Of a stretch of DNA of 39,124 nt, positions 18,255 through 26,728 are shown piece by piece. The DNA is from Mycolicibacterium chubuense. GTDB taxonomy: Bacteria; Actinomycetota; Actinomycetes; Mycobacteriales; Mycobacteriaceae. Position 1 is the first letter of the stretch. The number at the start of each line of letters is the position of its first letter. The notes under the pieces are model-generated. The model was not told where the DNA came from. It saw only the letters and a list, made by a program, of their open reading frames with translations, and ran no database searches. The DNA lies in assembly GCF_001044255.1 (NCBI RefSeq), contig NZ_JYNX01000036.1, positions 86,339 through 125,462 of the forward strand. Direction: 5' to 3'. The translations under genes and the position numbers were made by a program.

Positions 18255-19149
18255 CGTCGGGGATCCGCGGGGCGCGGTGGAGCCTGCCGTCCGACAGGTA
18301 CGGACGACGATCGCCGGGCTGATCGTGGCGGCGGTAGCCCGCGTCGATGAGCGGACGAAGGAGGTGATCGGCCGCGTCCACGAGGCGGTCGGGGACACCG
18401 AGATCACGCAGCGGGCGGGTCAACGGCAAGTGCTCGGTCGGCACGAAGTACGTGGTGATCGTGCCGTCGACGGTGATGTTCTCCGGGGGGATGTCAGCCA
18501 GGACCACGTCCCAACTGGGCGGTCCGTGGACGTAGATCATTCCCATCAGTGCATTGGCGTCGGCGATGAGGTTCCACGGGCGATCGGGCGGATCGGCCCA
18601 CGGGTCGTACTCGCCCGTCACCACCGCGGTCGGATACGGCGTCACCGGGATGCGACGGTCGGTGTAGCGCACCAGCGGGATGCGCGCGCCCTCCCGGAAC
18701 CACGTCGCGACACCGGCCTCCGGGGAGGCGATGAGCACGAACCTGACGTCACTCGGCGGCGGCGGATCCTCCCCGGCGGCCAGTTCGGCAGCCACCCGCG
18801 CGGCGACCATGCTGCCCATCGATTCACCGATCACGACGACGGGACCGCCGGCGGCGCGCACCGCCGCGACCGCCCGCTCGACCCCCTCGGCCAGTGCGCG
18901 GTCGGTGGCCAGTGGGTTCTGCGAGTAGTCGACAATCGACGGGTCGCTGTCGTCGTGCAGGTTGATGCCGATCTTCCGGTAGCTCCTGGCGATGATCGGG
19001 TAGAACGGATCGATCCTCTTGAAGAGCGTGGCTCCCGGGATCAGGACCGCTTCCTCGGCGGCACTGACGGGCCTACCGACGGCGCCACCGACCAGCAGCA
19101 CCGCCGCCACGGCGATGACCGCGACAAAGGTCCTGCGTGCTCCGGCCAT
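17908..19149 (-). CDS. secreted PE-PPE-domain alpha/beta hydrolase with antisense C-terminal extension
   Basis: The frame encodes 413 residues. Residues 1-30 form a signal peptide (FVAVIAVAAVLLVGGAVG, then an AxA-type site). The PE-PPE (PF08237) serine-hydrolase domain follows from about residue 35 to 272, with the nucleophile elbow GESMG (Ser110), an IASPEAGVATW segment and VTGEYDPWAD. This fold gives cutinase- or lipase-like esterases, here probably exported. No PE or PPE N-terminal domain is present. Residues 299-413 are low-complexity, Arg/Ser/Pro-rich, and lie wholly antisense to the end of the SDR gene. The domain therefore ends about where the overlap starts, and the tail looks like read-through after a lost stop. 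ATG 19149. Confidence 0.7.
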   Translation of the reverse strand: MAGARRTFVAVIAVAAVLLVGGAVGRPVSAAEEAVLIPGATLFKRIDPFYPIIARSYRKIGINLHDDSDPSIVDYSQNPLATDRALAEGVERAVAAVRAAGGPVVVIGESMGSMVAARVAAELAAGEDPPPPSDVRFVLIASPEAGVATWFREGARIPLVRYTDRRIPVTPYPTAVVTGEYDPWADPPDRPWNLIADANALMGMIYVHGPPSWDVVLADIPPENITVDGTITTYFVPTEHLPLTRPLRDLGVPDRLVDAADHLLRPLIDAGYRRHDQPGDRRPYLSDGRLHRAPRIPDVTTAGTRRPSAPRTPSTTDAAAPRRATADSTRPPSGSRGARKVPTGRSTARLGRQDRWRLAGSAGLPSPRSATPPGTPDSAAAGVGRVRYSTRRDGPPARPSTSERRSVAAAAHR

Positions 19150-19191
19150 TCCAAGATCAGCGTGGCACGGCCCGCCTCGTCAAGAGCTCGT

Positions 19192-19197
19192 TATCCT
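19192..19197 (+). promoter_or_regulatory. TANNNT -10 box for the near-leaderless cupin gene
   Basis: TATCCT is followed by seven bases and GTG 19205, with no Shine-Dalgarno. It lies in the 55-base gap between the divergent hydrolase and cupin starts. Confidence 0.45.
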
Positions 19198-19204
19198 GCA
19201 AAGT

Positions 19205-19714
19205 GTGTCGTTGTGGGATGTCAGGCAGGTGCCGCCCTATCCCCCGCCGCGCTACACCGCCGACCAGCCCGAGGCGAGCGCCTGGCTCAAGCGAGGTGAC
19301 GAGCCGCCCGACCACGACTCGTTCGGTGTCGTGCAGTATCACTACCTGGCCGGCCAGGAGGCGACGAACGGCGACTACGGCCTGTACCGCGTGCGGATCG
19401 CCCCGCGGGGCGGCGGTCCCGGCCCGCACTTTCACCGCGGAATGTCCGAGGCGTTCTACGTCCTCTCCGGCACGGTGTCGCTGTACAACGGCACCGAATG
19501 GACCGACGGCGGAGCGGGAGACTTTCTGTATGTGCCGCCGGGCGGCATCCACGGCTTCCGCAACGAGGCCGACGAGGCCGCGACGATGTTGATGCTGTTC
19601 GCCCCCGGTGCGCCGCGCGAGCACTACTTCGAGGGATTGGCCCAGCTCGGCGAGCTCACCGAAGAGGAACGCCGCGAGTGGTTCGTCAAGAACGACAACC
19701 ACTTCGTCGAGTAG
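19205..19714 (+). CDS. cupin domain-containing protein
   Basis: A 169-residue single-cupin protein. Cupin motif 1 is GPGPHFHRGMSEAFYVLSG (metal ligands His75, His77, Glu82), and motif 2 is GDFLYVPPGGIHGFRN (His116). The metal site looks complete, so it could be a small dioxygenase, isomerase or ligand sensor; the substrate is not recognisable. GTG 19205 is chosen because it starts the conserved part and has a TATCCT box seven bases upstream; longer in-frame starts would run antisense through the divergent hydrolase. The helicase start follows 91 bases after the stop. Confidence 0.8.
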   Translation: MSLWDVRQVPPYPPPRYTADQPEASAWLKRGDEPPDHDSFGVVQYHYLAGQEATNGDYGLYRVRIAPRGGGPGPHFHRGMSEAFYVLSGTVSLYNGTEWTDGGAGDFLYVPPGGIHGFRNEADEAATMLMLFAPGAPREHYFEGLAQLGELTEEERREWFVKNDNHFVE

Positions 19715-19805
19715 CCGACAGACACGCCGACCCGCGGACACGCCGCGAAGATGCGGCCACGGAAGAGCCTGCCCTAGACTGCGATTCGATCGAAAGGAGT
19801 CGTGG

Positions 19806-21506
19806 GTGCGGGCTGACGCAGCGCCCAGCACCCAGACGCTTCGAGGTTGGCAGCGACGGGCGCTGGTCAAGTACCTGTCCGCGCAACCCCGCGATTTCCT
19901 GGCCGTCGCCACGCCCGGCTCGGGTAAGACCACCTTCGCTCTGCGCATCGTCGCGGAGCTGCTGGCGCAGCGCACCGTCGAGGCCGTCACGATCGTCGTA
20001 CCCACCGAGCACCTCAAGATCCAGTGGGCGCAGGCGGCCGCGCGGCAGGGCATCGCGCTGGATCCGAAGTTCTCCAACTCGAACTCCCAGACGTCCTCGG
20101 AGTACCACGGCGTCGTCGTCACCTACGCCCAGGTGGCCAGCCATCCGTCGCGGCACCGGGTGCGCACCGAGAACCGCAAGACGCTCGTCGTGTTCGACGA
20201 GATCCATCACGGCGGCGACGCCAAGAGTTGGGGCGACGCGATCCGGGAGGCATTCGACGATGCCACCCGCCGGCTCGCGCTGACCGGGACGCCGTTCCGC
20301 AGCGACGACAGCGCGATCCCGTTCGTCACCTACGAGCCCGACCACGAAGGCCTGATGCGTTCGAAGGCCGACCACATCTACGGCTACTCCGACGCGCTGG
20401 CCGACGGCGTGGTGCGGCCCGTGATGTTCATGGCGTACTCCGGTGAGGCCCGGTGGCGCGACAGCGCGGGCGAGGAGCATGCCGCGCGCCTCGGGGAGCC
20501 GCTGACCGCCGAGCAGACCGCGCGGGCGTGGAAGACCGCGCTCAACCCGGCGGGACAGTGGATGCCCGCGGTGATCGCCGCCGCCGACACCCGGCTGCGC
20601 GGCCTGCGCCAGCACGTGCCCGACGCCGGCGGCATGATCATCGCCTCGGATCAGACGGCGGCCCGCGCCTACGCCGATCTGCTGACCACGATCACCGGCG
20701 AGGCGCCCACGGTGGTGCTCTCCGACGACAAGGGCGCGTCGGACCGGATCTCGCAGTTCTCCGCCGGCACGTCGCGGTGGCTGGTGGCCGTGCGCATGGT
20801 CTCCGAAGGCGTCGACGTGCCGCGGTTGGCGGTCGGTGTCTACGCGACCAGCGCGTCGACGCCGCTGTTCTTCGCGCAGGCGATCGGCCGCTTCGTGCGC
20901 TCCCGCCGGCCCGGTGAGACGGCGAGCATCTTCCTGCCCTCGGTGCCCAATCTGCTGCTGCTCGCCTCGGAAATGGAGGCGCAGCGCAACCACGTGCTGG
21001 GCAAGCCGCACCGCGAGACGCTCGACGACCCGCTCGACGCCGAACTGGCCGAGCAGAAGCGTGACGAGCCCGACGACGGCGAGGGCAAGATCGAATATCT
21101 CGGCGCCGACGCCGAACTCGATCAGGTGATCTTCGACGGCGCCTCGTTCGGGACGGCGACGCCTGCGGGCAGCGACGAGGAGGCCGACTACCTCGGTATT
21201 CCGGGCCTGCTCGATGCCAACTCGATGCGAGACCTGTTGCGCCGCAGGCAAGATGAGCAGCTGCAGAAGCGCACGGAGTCGGGCGCGGTGGTGCCGCCGA
21301 CCACCCACGGGCAGTTGCGCGAGTTGCGCCGCGAACTCAACACGCTGGTCTCGCTGGCGCACCACCGCACCGGCAGGCCGCACGGCTGGATTCACAACGA
21401 ACTGCGCCGGCGGTGCGGGGGCCCGCCCGTCGCCGCGGCCACCCGCGAACAACTGGCGGAGCGCATCGAGGCGGTGCGGGTGCTACAGCGCGAACTGACG
21501 GCCTGA
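19806..21506 (+). CDS. superfamily 2 DNA/RNA helicase (DEAD/DEAH, XPB-like arrangement)
   Basis: About 566 residues. Motif I (Walker A) is ATPGSGKT at 35-42, motif Ia VVPTEHL near 64-70, motif II DEIHH at 131-135, motif III LTGTPFRSD near 159-167, motif V VRMVSEGVDVPRL near 330-342, and motif VI QAIGRFVRSRRPGE near 360. Both RecA lobes look intact. The ~150-residue C-terminal region has no recognised fold but contains a coiled-coil-like stretch rich in Arg/Glu/Leu. GTG 19806 has AAAGGAG six bases upstream. A role in nucleic-acid repair or remodelling is family-level inference. The 3' end overlaps the convergent SRPBCC gene by 24 bases. Confidence 0.85.
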   Translation: MRADAAPSTQTLRGWQRRALVKYLSAQPRDFLAVATPGSGKTTFALRIVAELLAQRTVEAVTIVVPTEHLKIQWAQAAARQGIALDPKFSNSNSQTSSEYHGVVVTYAQVASHPSRHRVRTENRKTLVVFDEIHHGGDAKSWGDAIREAFDDATRRLALTGTPFRSDDSAIPFVTYEPDHEGLMRSKADHIYGYSDALADGVVRPVMFMAYSGEARWRDSAGEEHAARLGEPLTAEQTARAWKTALNPAGQWMPAVIAAADTRLRGLRQHVPDAGGMIIASDQTAARAYADLLTTITGEAPTVVLSDDKGASDRISQFSAGTSRWLVAVRMVSEGVDVPRLAVGVYATSASTPLFFAQAIGRFVRSRRPGETASIFLPSVPNLLLLASEMEAQRNHVLGKPHRETLDDPLDAELAEQKRDEPDDGEGKIEYLGADAELDQVIFDGASFGTATPAGSDEEADYLGIPGLLDANSMRDLLRRRQDEQLQKRTESGAVVPPTTHGQLRELRRELNTLVSLAHHRTGRPHGWIHNELRRRCGGPPVAAATREQLAERIEAVRVLQRELTA

Positions 21507-21968
21507 CGCCAGCTTCGCCAGGTTCGCCAGCGAGTTCTCCAGGTGGCTGGTCGGGAACGGCGGGAACGTGATGTGCTGCCGCAATTCCCCGGGCACGCCC
21601 GACCAGTCGTAGCTGAGCACGACACGGGTCTGTCCGGGTCCGGTGTCCTCGAGATCGTATCGCCATGTCCAGCCGCCGAATTCGAGCCGTCCGTCCTCGC
21701 CCTCCTGTCCCGGCTCCCAGGCGATGGTCCGGTCCTGTTCGTAGGCGATCACCTTGTTGGCCATCTCATAGCGCCCGTCGGGGTGGTTGTCGTGATACAT
21801 CGCGATCCGGAAGATCTGCCCCTCCCCGGTGAGCGGTTCCCCGTCGAGGGATTCGCGCACCCACCCGGTGCCGTCGATGGCGGCATGGTTCGCGGGGTCG
21901 GCCAGCACCGCGAACACCGCGGCGGGTTCGACGTCGACAACGGTGGTGACGATGAGTGTTTCGGTCAT
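21483..21968 (-). CDS. SRPBCC (START/polyketide-cyclase-like) family protein
   Basis: A 161-residue protein with the helix-grip pattern: LIVTTVVDVEPAAVFAVLADPANH at the start, GWTWRYDLEDTGPGQTRVVLSYDW in the middle, and a long C-terminal helix (HLENSLANLAKLA). Members bind hydrophobic ligands or act as cyclases or co-chaperones (AHSA1-like). ATG 21968 is used; the longer open frame to 22058 would overlap the upstream luciferase-like gene. It is probably the last gene of the HAD - luciferase-like - SRPBCC run, 29 bases after the previous stop. That gap contains a small GC-rich inverted repeat (CCGAC/GTCGG) that may reduce read-through. Confidence 0.8.
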   Translation of the reverse strand: MTETLIVTTVVDVEPAAVFAVLADPANHAAIDGTGWVRESLDGEPLTGEGQIFRIAMYHDNHPDGRYEMANKVIAYEQDRTIAWEPGQEGEDGRLEFGGWTWRYDLEDTGPGQTRVVLSYDWSGVPGELRQHITFPPFPTSHLENSLANLAKLASGRQFAL

Positions 21969-21997
21969 GCAGGTCCGACCCCGCGGAGTCGGGGAAC

Positions 21998-22960
21998 TCA
22001 TCGCAGCAGCGTGATGACCTCGGCGATGTCCGAGAGTGCCGACGGCCGGCCCGCCCACTCGTCGAACACCGTCCAGTAGCTGACGCCGAAGGCGCGCCGG
22101 CGACCGAGCAGCTGCTCGGCCATCTGTTCGTGGGTGCCGATGAGGACAAAGGGTGAGTTCAGCAGCGTCTCGGGTGGGACCCCGAACTGCCCGGCCAGCT
22201 CGGTGGCCGCGCGCCGGCGGTCGTCGGTGACGACGACGGCCTGGACGAGCGCGTTGAGTTCGATCCGGTCGAAGCGCTCCCCCGCGGCGTCGCGGACCAC
22301 CGCGATCCGGTCGGCCAGCCCTTCGCCGCCGAAGTGGGTCAACCGGACCGCGGTGGCGTCGCGGTTGTGCGAGATGCCCGCGAAACCCGCGATGTCGGCG
22401 ATCCGGCCGGCAAGCTGCAGCACTCGGTCACCGTTGCCGCCGATGAGCATCGGCACCGGTTGCGGGGGCGGCGCGATCAGCTCACCGGCGGACGCCCGCA
22501 CCCGGTAGTGGTCGCCGGCGACGTCCACGGCGTCACCGTCGAGCAGCGCCCGGATCAGCACCGCCGCCTCGGCCAGTCGCGACACCCGTGTCCGGGCGTC
22601 ATCGAACGCGATCCCCGCCATGTCGTATTCGGACTTCATGTGTCCGGCGCCGAGGCCCAGTTCGAACCGCCCGTCCGAGAGCGCCGCGATGCCCGCGGCC
22701 TCGCGCGCCGTCTCGATCGGATGCCGGAAGTCGTTGTTGAGCACCAGGGTTCCGACCCGCAACCGTGTCGTCGCCACAGCGGCCGCGGTGGCACCGGCGA
22801 ACGGCGCGGCCGACGGCACCAGGTGGTCGGCGAACGTGAGCACGTCGATGCCGGCGGCCTCGACACGCTGGGCGAACGCCCGCGACGGCGCGCCGCCGCG
22901 GGGCAGCCCCGCGGTCAGTCCGAATCGCAGCGGTCGTGAGCGGTGCGCCGCGGTGGTCAC
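21998..22960 (-). CDS. luciferase-like (LLM class) F420-type oxidoreductase
   Basis: A 320-residue LLM protein. RFGLTAGLPRGGAP is near the start, followed by FADHLVPSAAPFAGATAAA, the strand TTRLRVGTLVLNNDFRHP, then LSDGRFELGLGAGHMKSEYD, the cofactor-facing core of the F420-binding subgroup. PVPMLIGGNGDRVLQLAGRIAD follows near 165-185. The substrate is unknown. GTG 22960 lies ten bases after the HAD gene stop and is preceded by GAGGAC, so the two are likely cotranscribed. It is related only distantly to the other luciferase-like enzyme at 8673. Confidence 0.82.
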   Translation of the reverse strand: MTTAAHRSRPLRFGLTAGLPRGGAPSRAFAQRVEAAGIDVLTFADHLVPSAAPFAGATAAAVATTRLRVGTLVLNNDFRHPIETAREAAGIAALSDGRFELGLGAGHMKSEYDMAGIAFDDARTRVSRLAEAAVLIRALLDGDAVDVAGDHYRVRASAGELIAPPPQPVPMLIGGNGDRVLQLAGRIADIAGFAGISHNRDATAVRLTHFGGEGLADRIAVVRDAAGERFDRIELNALVQAVVVTDDRRRAATELAGQFGVPPETLLNSPFVLIGTHEQMAEQLLGRRRAFGVSYWTVFDEWAGRPSALSDIAEVITLLR

Positions 22961-22970
22961 GTCCTCGACG

Positions 22971-23786
22971 TTACAGGCCGAGCAGCTCCGGCAGGTCGGC
23001 CACCGAATCGATGACGTGGTTGGGCTGCATCGCGAATTCGTCTGCGGCCCAACGGTCCAGCGTGTCCTGCCGGAACTTGCCGGTGCGCACCAGCACGCCG
23101 GTCATCCCCACCACCTGGGCGGCGAGCACGTCGTTGTTCAGGTCGTCGCCGATCATGTACATCTCGTCCGGGTCGACGCCGAGCCGGCCCGCGGCCGACA
23201 GGAAACCCTCGGGTGCCGGCTTGCCCACCGCGGTGGCCTTGCGTCCGGAGGTCTCCTCCATGCCGATCAGGTACATGCCGGTGTCCACCCGCAGCCCGTC
23301 GGTCGTGGTCCACGCGGTGCTGCGGTGCATGGCGACCACCGGCACCCCCTGGGCCATCCAGTCGTACACCCATGACAGCGTCAGGTGGGTGTACTCGGGT
23401 CCGGCGCCGCCGAGCAGCACGACGTCCGGCGCCTCGGGTGCCCGCGGACCGGTGAACTCGGTCGAGTAGACGAGATCGAGGCCGGGCATGTCCTCGCCGA
23501 TCTGCCCGCTGTTGACCAGGAAGCACCGCGCGTCGGGGTAGCGGTCGCGGACGTAGTCGGCGGTCAGCACGGCGGCGGTGATCACCTCGTCGGCGCGCAC
23601 CGCCATGCCCGCCTCGGTCAGCAGTTCGGCGATCTGAACCCGGGTGCGGGTCGTCGTGTTGGTCAGATAGGCGCACGCCACCTGGTTGTCGGCGAGCGTG
23701 CGCAAGGTGTCGGCCGCGCCGGGGATCGGCTGCCACGAGGTCACCAGAACGCCATCGATGTCGAAGAGCACTCCACCGATCGCCAT
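22971..23786 (-). CDS. HAD superfamily subfamily IIA (NagD/LHPP-like) phosphatase
   Basis: A 271-residue HAD hydrolase. Motif I is FDIDGVL (Asp9 nucleophile, Asp11), motif II is LTNTTTRT near 41-48, motif III is the lysine in VGKPAPEGF near 187-195, and motif IV is MIGDDLNNDVLAAQ near 210-225. The C2-type cap lies between motifs II and III, as in NagD and LHPP. These enzymes dephosphorylate nucleotides, sugar phosphates or phosphoamino acids; the target is not evident. ATG 23786 has a TACTGT -10 box exactly six bases upstream, indicating a leaderless start. It heads the minus-strand run with the luciferase-like and SRPBCC genes. Confidence 0.87.
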   Translation of the reverse strand: MAIGGVLFDIDGVLVTSWQPIPGAADTLRTLADNQVACAYLTNTTTRTRVQIAELLTEAGMAVRADEVITAAVLTADYVRDRYPDARCFLVNSGQIGEDMPGLDLVYSTEFTGPRAPEAPDVVLLGGAGPEYTHLTLSWVYDWMAQGVPVVAMHRSTAWTTTDGLRVDTGMYLIGMEETSGRKATAVGKPAPEGFLSAAGRLGVDPDEMYMIGDDLNNDVLAAQVVGMTGVLVRTGKFRQDTLDRWAADEFAMQPNHVIDSVADLPELLGL

Positions 23787-23792
23787 GGTGCG

Positions 23793-23798
23793 ACAGTA
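23793..23798 (-). promoter_or_regulatory. TANNNT -10 box for the leaderless HAD gene
   Basis: On the minus strand TACTGT is followed by exactly six bases (CGCACC) and ATG 23786. No Shine-Dalgarno is present. Confidence 0.55.
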
Positions 23799-23837
23799 AA
23801 CCGCCGCCGATGCAGCGCAACTCGGGCCCGGCGGTTC

Positions 23838-25310
23838 TCATCCCGCGGCGCGGGCCCAATCGGACGAGGTCAGCCACGGCGACGCCGTCGCCGCGATCGA
23901 CCACGCGGTGTCGGCGGGCACGTCGACGAGCTCGTAGCGCTTGTCGCCGGCCGCGGTTGCGGCGACCAGGGTGGCCACTCCCGCGCGACGTTGCATGACG
24001 GTCTGACGAACGGTCCACGCGACGATGCCCGCCGCCGCCACACAGTCGCGGTGCCGCGCCACGCTACCCGCGCGCGTCACCAGCCAGCCGTCACCGACGC
24101 GGTGCCCGAGGGAGCGCGACCGGTCGGCGGCGAGCAACGCGCCGGCCACCGTCACGACCGCGAGTACCGGCCACACCCACGACGGCACCCCGAATGTCAG
24201 CGCGGTCACCGACAGCGCTGCCGCCAGGACCGCAGGCAGCGCCATCGCCCTCGACCAGCGCCGCCGAGTCGCCGCCGGCCCGTGCGCGGTGAGCGGGCCG
24301 CTCACCGCGTCGGGCTGGTCGATCAGCCGGGCCAGCACGGCCTCGGCGGTCGCCCGCGGGCACGCCGGGAGCAGTTGGGACGCCTCGCCCCCACCACCGA
24401 CACCCGTCATCACGGCGTCGAGCCGCGCGCCGCCGAACAGCCGCACCAGCACCGGTTCCCGGAGGGTGCCGCCGCGCAGCCTGCGCATGTCGAAGGTGTG
24501 CTCCCGCACGCGCAGTAGGCCGTGGGACAGATGAAGAACGTCGCCGTCGCGGCGCAGTTCCAGGTTCGCGTACGTCAGCAGTGACCGTGCCACCGACACC
24601 ACCACCGCGGCGACCAGCACCACCAGCCCGGCGGCTACCGCCGTGCCGATTGCGCCCAACGCGAGCGCAGCACCCTCACCGAACCGCGCCACCCGCGAGT
24701 CACGCAGCGCAGCAAGCACTCCCGTCTGCGCGAGAACGCCGAACGCGGCGGCGATCATCGCCAGTCCGGTGACGGTCAGCGGGCTGTACCGCAACCAGGA
24801 CGCTTGCCACCGTGCCAGCACCTGCCCGGGCGGACTCCCTGCGAGGTCGCCCGCGAGCGGGGCCAGAGAGTCCGCGAGCAGAAGGGCGCGCAAGCGTGGC
24901 ACGTTCTGTGCGGGCACGGCATCCAGCGCGAACACCGTGTCACCGGCGGCCTGCTGTCCGGTGCCGACCTCGAGCACGCTGAGGCCGAGGAGCCGGTGCA
25001 GCAATCGCGCGTCGGTGGATACCGAACGAATACGACTGCGGGGCAATGTGAGCGTGGAACGCCGCAGCACGCCGGAGCGCAGCCGGACCTCTTCCGCGTC
25101 GATGCGATAGGACGTGGTGAACCACCGCGCGATGCCGTAGCCGACCACCAGACCGACACCGGCCAGCGTCCAGAACGGGTTGCCCGTGGCCGACCCGAGC
25201 ACCAATGACCCGATCAGCACCGGCAGCTGGCGAAGCACCTCGTGCACCGGGTGTACCAACAGCATGCGCGGGCTCAGCCGCACCCAGCCGTCTCCGCCCG
25301 CGCCGGTCAC
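23838..25310 (-). CDS. bacterial PH-domain membrane protein, YdbT-like
   Basis: A 490-residue membrane protein with several bPH2 (DUF304) domains separated by paired transmembrane helices. The first unit is YRIDAEEVRLRSGVLRRSTL near 58-78, then RSRIRSVSTD. A second is LELRRDGDVLHLSHGLLRV near 260. Membrane pairs lie near 20-50, 185-240 and 370-405. GTG 25310 overlaps the stop of the small bPH2 gene (GTGA). Size and pairing match Bacillus ydbS/ydbT (about 159 and 493 residues), whose products protect against a bacteriocin. The frame is open much further upstream, but that part lies inside the partner gene in another frame. Function in mycobacteria is unknown. Confidence 0.8.
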   Translation of the reverse strand: MTGAGGDGWVRLSPRMLLVHPVHEVLRQLPVLIGSLVLGSATGNPFWTLAGVGLVVGYGIARWFTTSYRIDAEEVRLRSGVLRRSTLTLPRSRIRSVSTDARLLHRLLGLSVLEVGTGQQAAGDTVFALDAVPAQNVPRLRALLLADSLAPLAGDLAGSPPGQVLARWQASWLRYSPLTVTGLAMIAAAFGVLAQTGVLAALRDSRVARFGEGAALALGAIGTAVAAGLVVLVAAVVVSVARSLLTYANLELRRDGDVLHLSHGLLRVREHTFDMRRLRGGTLREPVLVRLFGGARLDAVMTGVGGGGEASQLLPACPRATAEAVLARLIDQPDAVSGPLTAHGPAATRRRWSRAMALPAVLAAALSVTALTFGVPSWVWPVLAVVTVAGALLAADRSRSLGHRVGDGWLVTRAGSVARHRDCVAAAGIVAWTVRQTVMQRRAGVATLVAATAAGDKRYELVDVPADTAWSIAATASPWLTSSDWARAAG

Positions 25311-25789
25311 GTCGCGTCCTCGGCGCCGAGCGCGGCGATGTCGGTCAACCGCTCCACCACCTGGTCGGCGACGTCGGCGTCCAGCGCGACGATGCGCACC
25401 GCACCGGCTGACGACGCCGTCGTCACGGTGACGTTGGACAGCCCGAACAGCCGGTCCAGCGGCCCACGGTACGAGTCGACCGTCTGCACTCGTGAAATCG
25501 GCGCGATCCGGCGCTCCTGCACCCACCACCCGGACCTGACATAGACGGCTGTGGAGTCCAGATCCCATCGGTGCACCCGGTAGCGCCACAGCGGCGCCAC
25601 CACCACCGAGACCACGATCCCGACGGCGGTGCCCGCGGCGACCACTACGTGCAGCCACAGCAGGCGCGCATCGACGACCATCCACACGACCTGCGCCACG
25701 ACCACCGCCGCCCACGGGAGGGCAGCCCCGATTGCCCACACCGCCGGCGCTTTCCTGCTCGGAGGGTGCGCGGGCTCGAGAAGTTCCAT
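25307..25789 (-). CDS. bacterial PH-domain membrane protein, YdbS-like
   Basis: A 160-residue protein with two transmembrane helices (residues ~14-35 and 42-68) followed by one bPH2 domain: YRVHRWDLDSTAVYVRSGWW, then RRIAPISRVQTVDSYRGPLDRLFGL, the conserved family core. It matches B. subtilis YdbS in size and position, directly upstream of and overlapping the YdbT-like gene. ATG 25789 has GAGGAC immediately upstream, and a partial -10 box (GATACT) six bases before the start. The SDR start is 22 bases away on the other strand, so the two promoters overlap. Confidence 0.8.
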   Translation of the reverse strand: MELLEPAHPPSRKAPAVWAIGAALPWAAVVVAQVVWMVVDARLLWLHVVVAAGTAVGIVVSVVVAPLWRYRVHRWDLDSTAVYVRSGWWVQERRIAPISRVQTVDSYRGPLDRLFGLSNVTVTTASSAGAVRIVALDADVADQVVERLTDIAALGAEDAT

Positions 25790-25797
25790 GTCCTCAG

Positions 25798-25803
25798 TAT
25801 CTT
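25798..25803 (+). promoter_or_regulatory. TANNNT -10 box for the SDR - moeA operon
   Basis: TATCTT is followed by seven bases and ATG 25811, giving a leader of zero or one base. No Shine-Dalgarno is present. Confidence 0.45.
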
Positions 25804-25810
25804 GATCCCC

Positions 25811-26728
25811 ATGAGCGCGAAATGGACCGCTGACAACGTGCCCGACCAGTCCGGCCGGATCGCCGTGGTCACCGGAGCGAACTCCGGCATCGGCTACGAA
25901 GCCGCCCACGTCCTCGCCGGCCGCGGCGCACGGGTCGTGCTGGCGGTACGCGACCTCGACAAGGGCCGCCGCGCCCAGGAGTCGATCCTGCGGGCGCACC
26001 CGCGTGCCGAGGTGACGGTGCAGGAACTCGACCTGTCCTCGCTGGCGAGTGTCCGCAACGCCGCCGAGGCCCTGCGCGAGGCGCATCCCACGATAGATCT
26101 GCTGATCGACAACGCGGGGGTGATGTACCCGCCCAAACAAGTCACCGCCGACGGCTTCGAATTGCAGTTCGGCACGAACCATCTGGGCCACTTCGCGCTG
26201 ACCGGCCTTCTTCTTGACCGTCTGCTGCCCGTCGCCGGGTCCCGCGTGGTCGTCGTCGCCAGCATCGCCCACAACATCCAGGCCGACATCCACTTCGACG
26301 ACCTACAGTGGGAACGCGGTTACAACCGCGTCGCGGCGTACGGCCAGTCCAAGCTGGCGAACCTGATGTTCACCTACGCGTTGCAGCGCAAGCTCGCGGC
26401 CGCGGGGGCCCCCACCATCGCCGTCGCCGCCCATCCCGGCATCTCCAACACCGAGCTGATGCGCCACGTGCCCGGCTCCGGGCTGCCCGGTTTCTCCAAG
26501 CTCGCCGGCCTGGTCACCAACAGCCCGGCCGTCGGCGCCCTGGCCACCCTGCGCGCGGCCACCGATCCCGGCGTGCGCGGCGGCCAGTACTACGGACCGT
26601 CGGGGTTCCGGGAGCTGGTCGGGCATCCGGTGCTGGTGGAGTCTACCCGCAAATCCCACGACGAAGCGGTGCAGCAGCGACTGTGGGCGGTGTCCGAAGA
26701 ACTCACCGGCGTCAGCTACCCGGTCTGA
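25811..26728 (+). CDS. SDR family oxidoreductase (Rv0439c-like)
   Basis: A 305-residue SDR with GANSGIG near residues 22-28, LLIDNAGVM (Asp in place of the usual Asn of NNAG), AYGQSKLANL with the catalytic tyrosine and lysine near 177-181, and the tail GGQYYGPSGF plus LWAVSEELTGVSYPV. It shares the whole plan with the SDR at 17352. Its place before moeA, psd and pssA is that of M. tuberculosis Rv0439c. ATG 25811 starts the conserved part and fits a near-leaderless start; upstream in-frame starts run through the YdbS-like gene. The TGA overlaps the moeA ATG by one base. Substrate unknown. Confidence 0.88.
   Translation: MSAKWTADNVPDQSGRIAVVTGANSGIGYEAAHVLAGRGARVVLAVRDLDKGRRAQESILRAHPRAEVTVQELDLSSLASVRNAAEALREAHPTIDLLIDNAGVMYPPKQVTADGFELQFGTNHLGHFALTGLLLDRLLPVAGSRVVVVASIAHNIQADIHFDDLQWERGYNRVAAYGQSKLANLMFTYALQRKLAAAGAPTIAVAAHPGISNTELMRHVPGSGLPGFSKLAGLVTNSPAVGALATLRAATDPGVRGGQYYGPSGFRELVGHPVLVESTRKSHDEAVQQRLWAVSEELTGVSYPV

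Noticed and set aside
19686-21452. Open frame of 588 codons antisense to the helicase
   Set aside because: Arg/Gly/Val-rich shadow frame. The plus strand carries all the helicase motifs in order.
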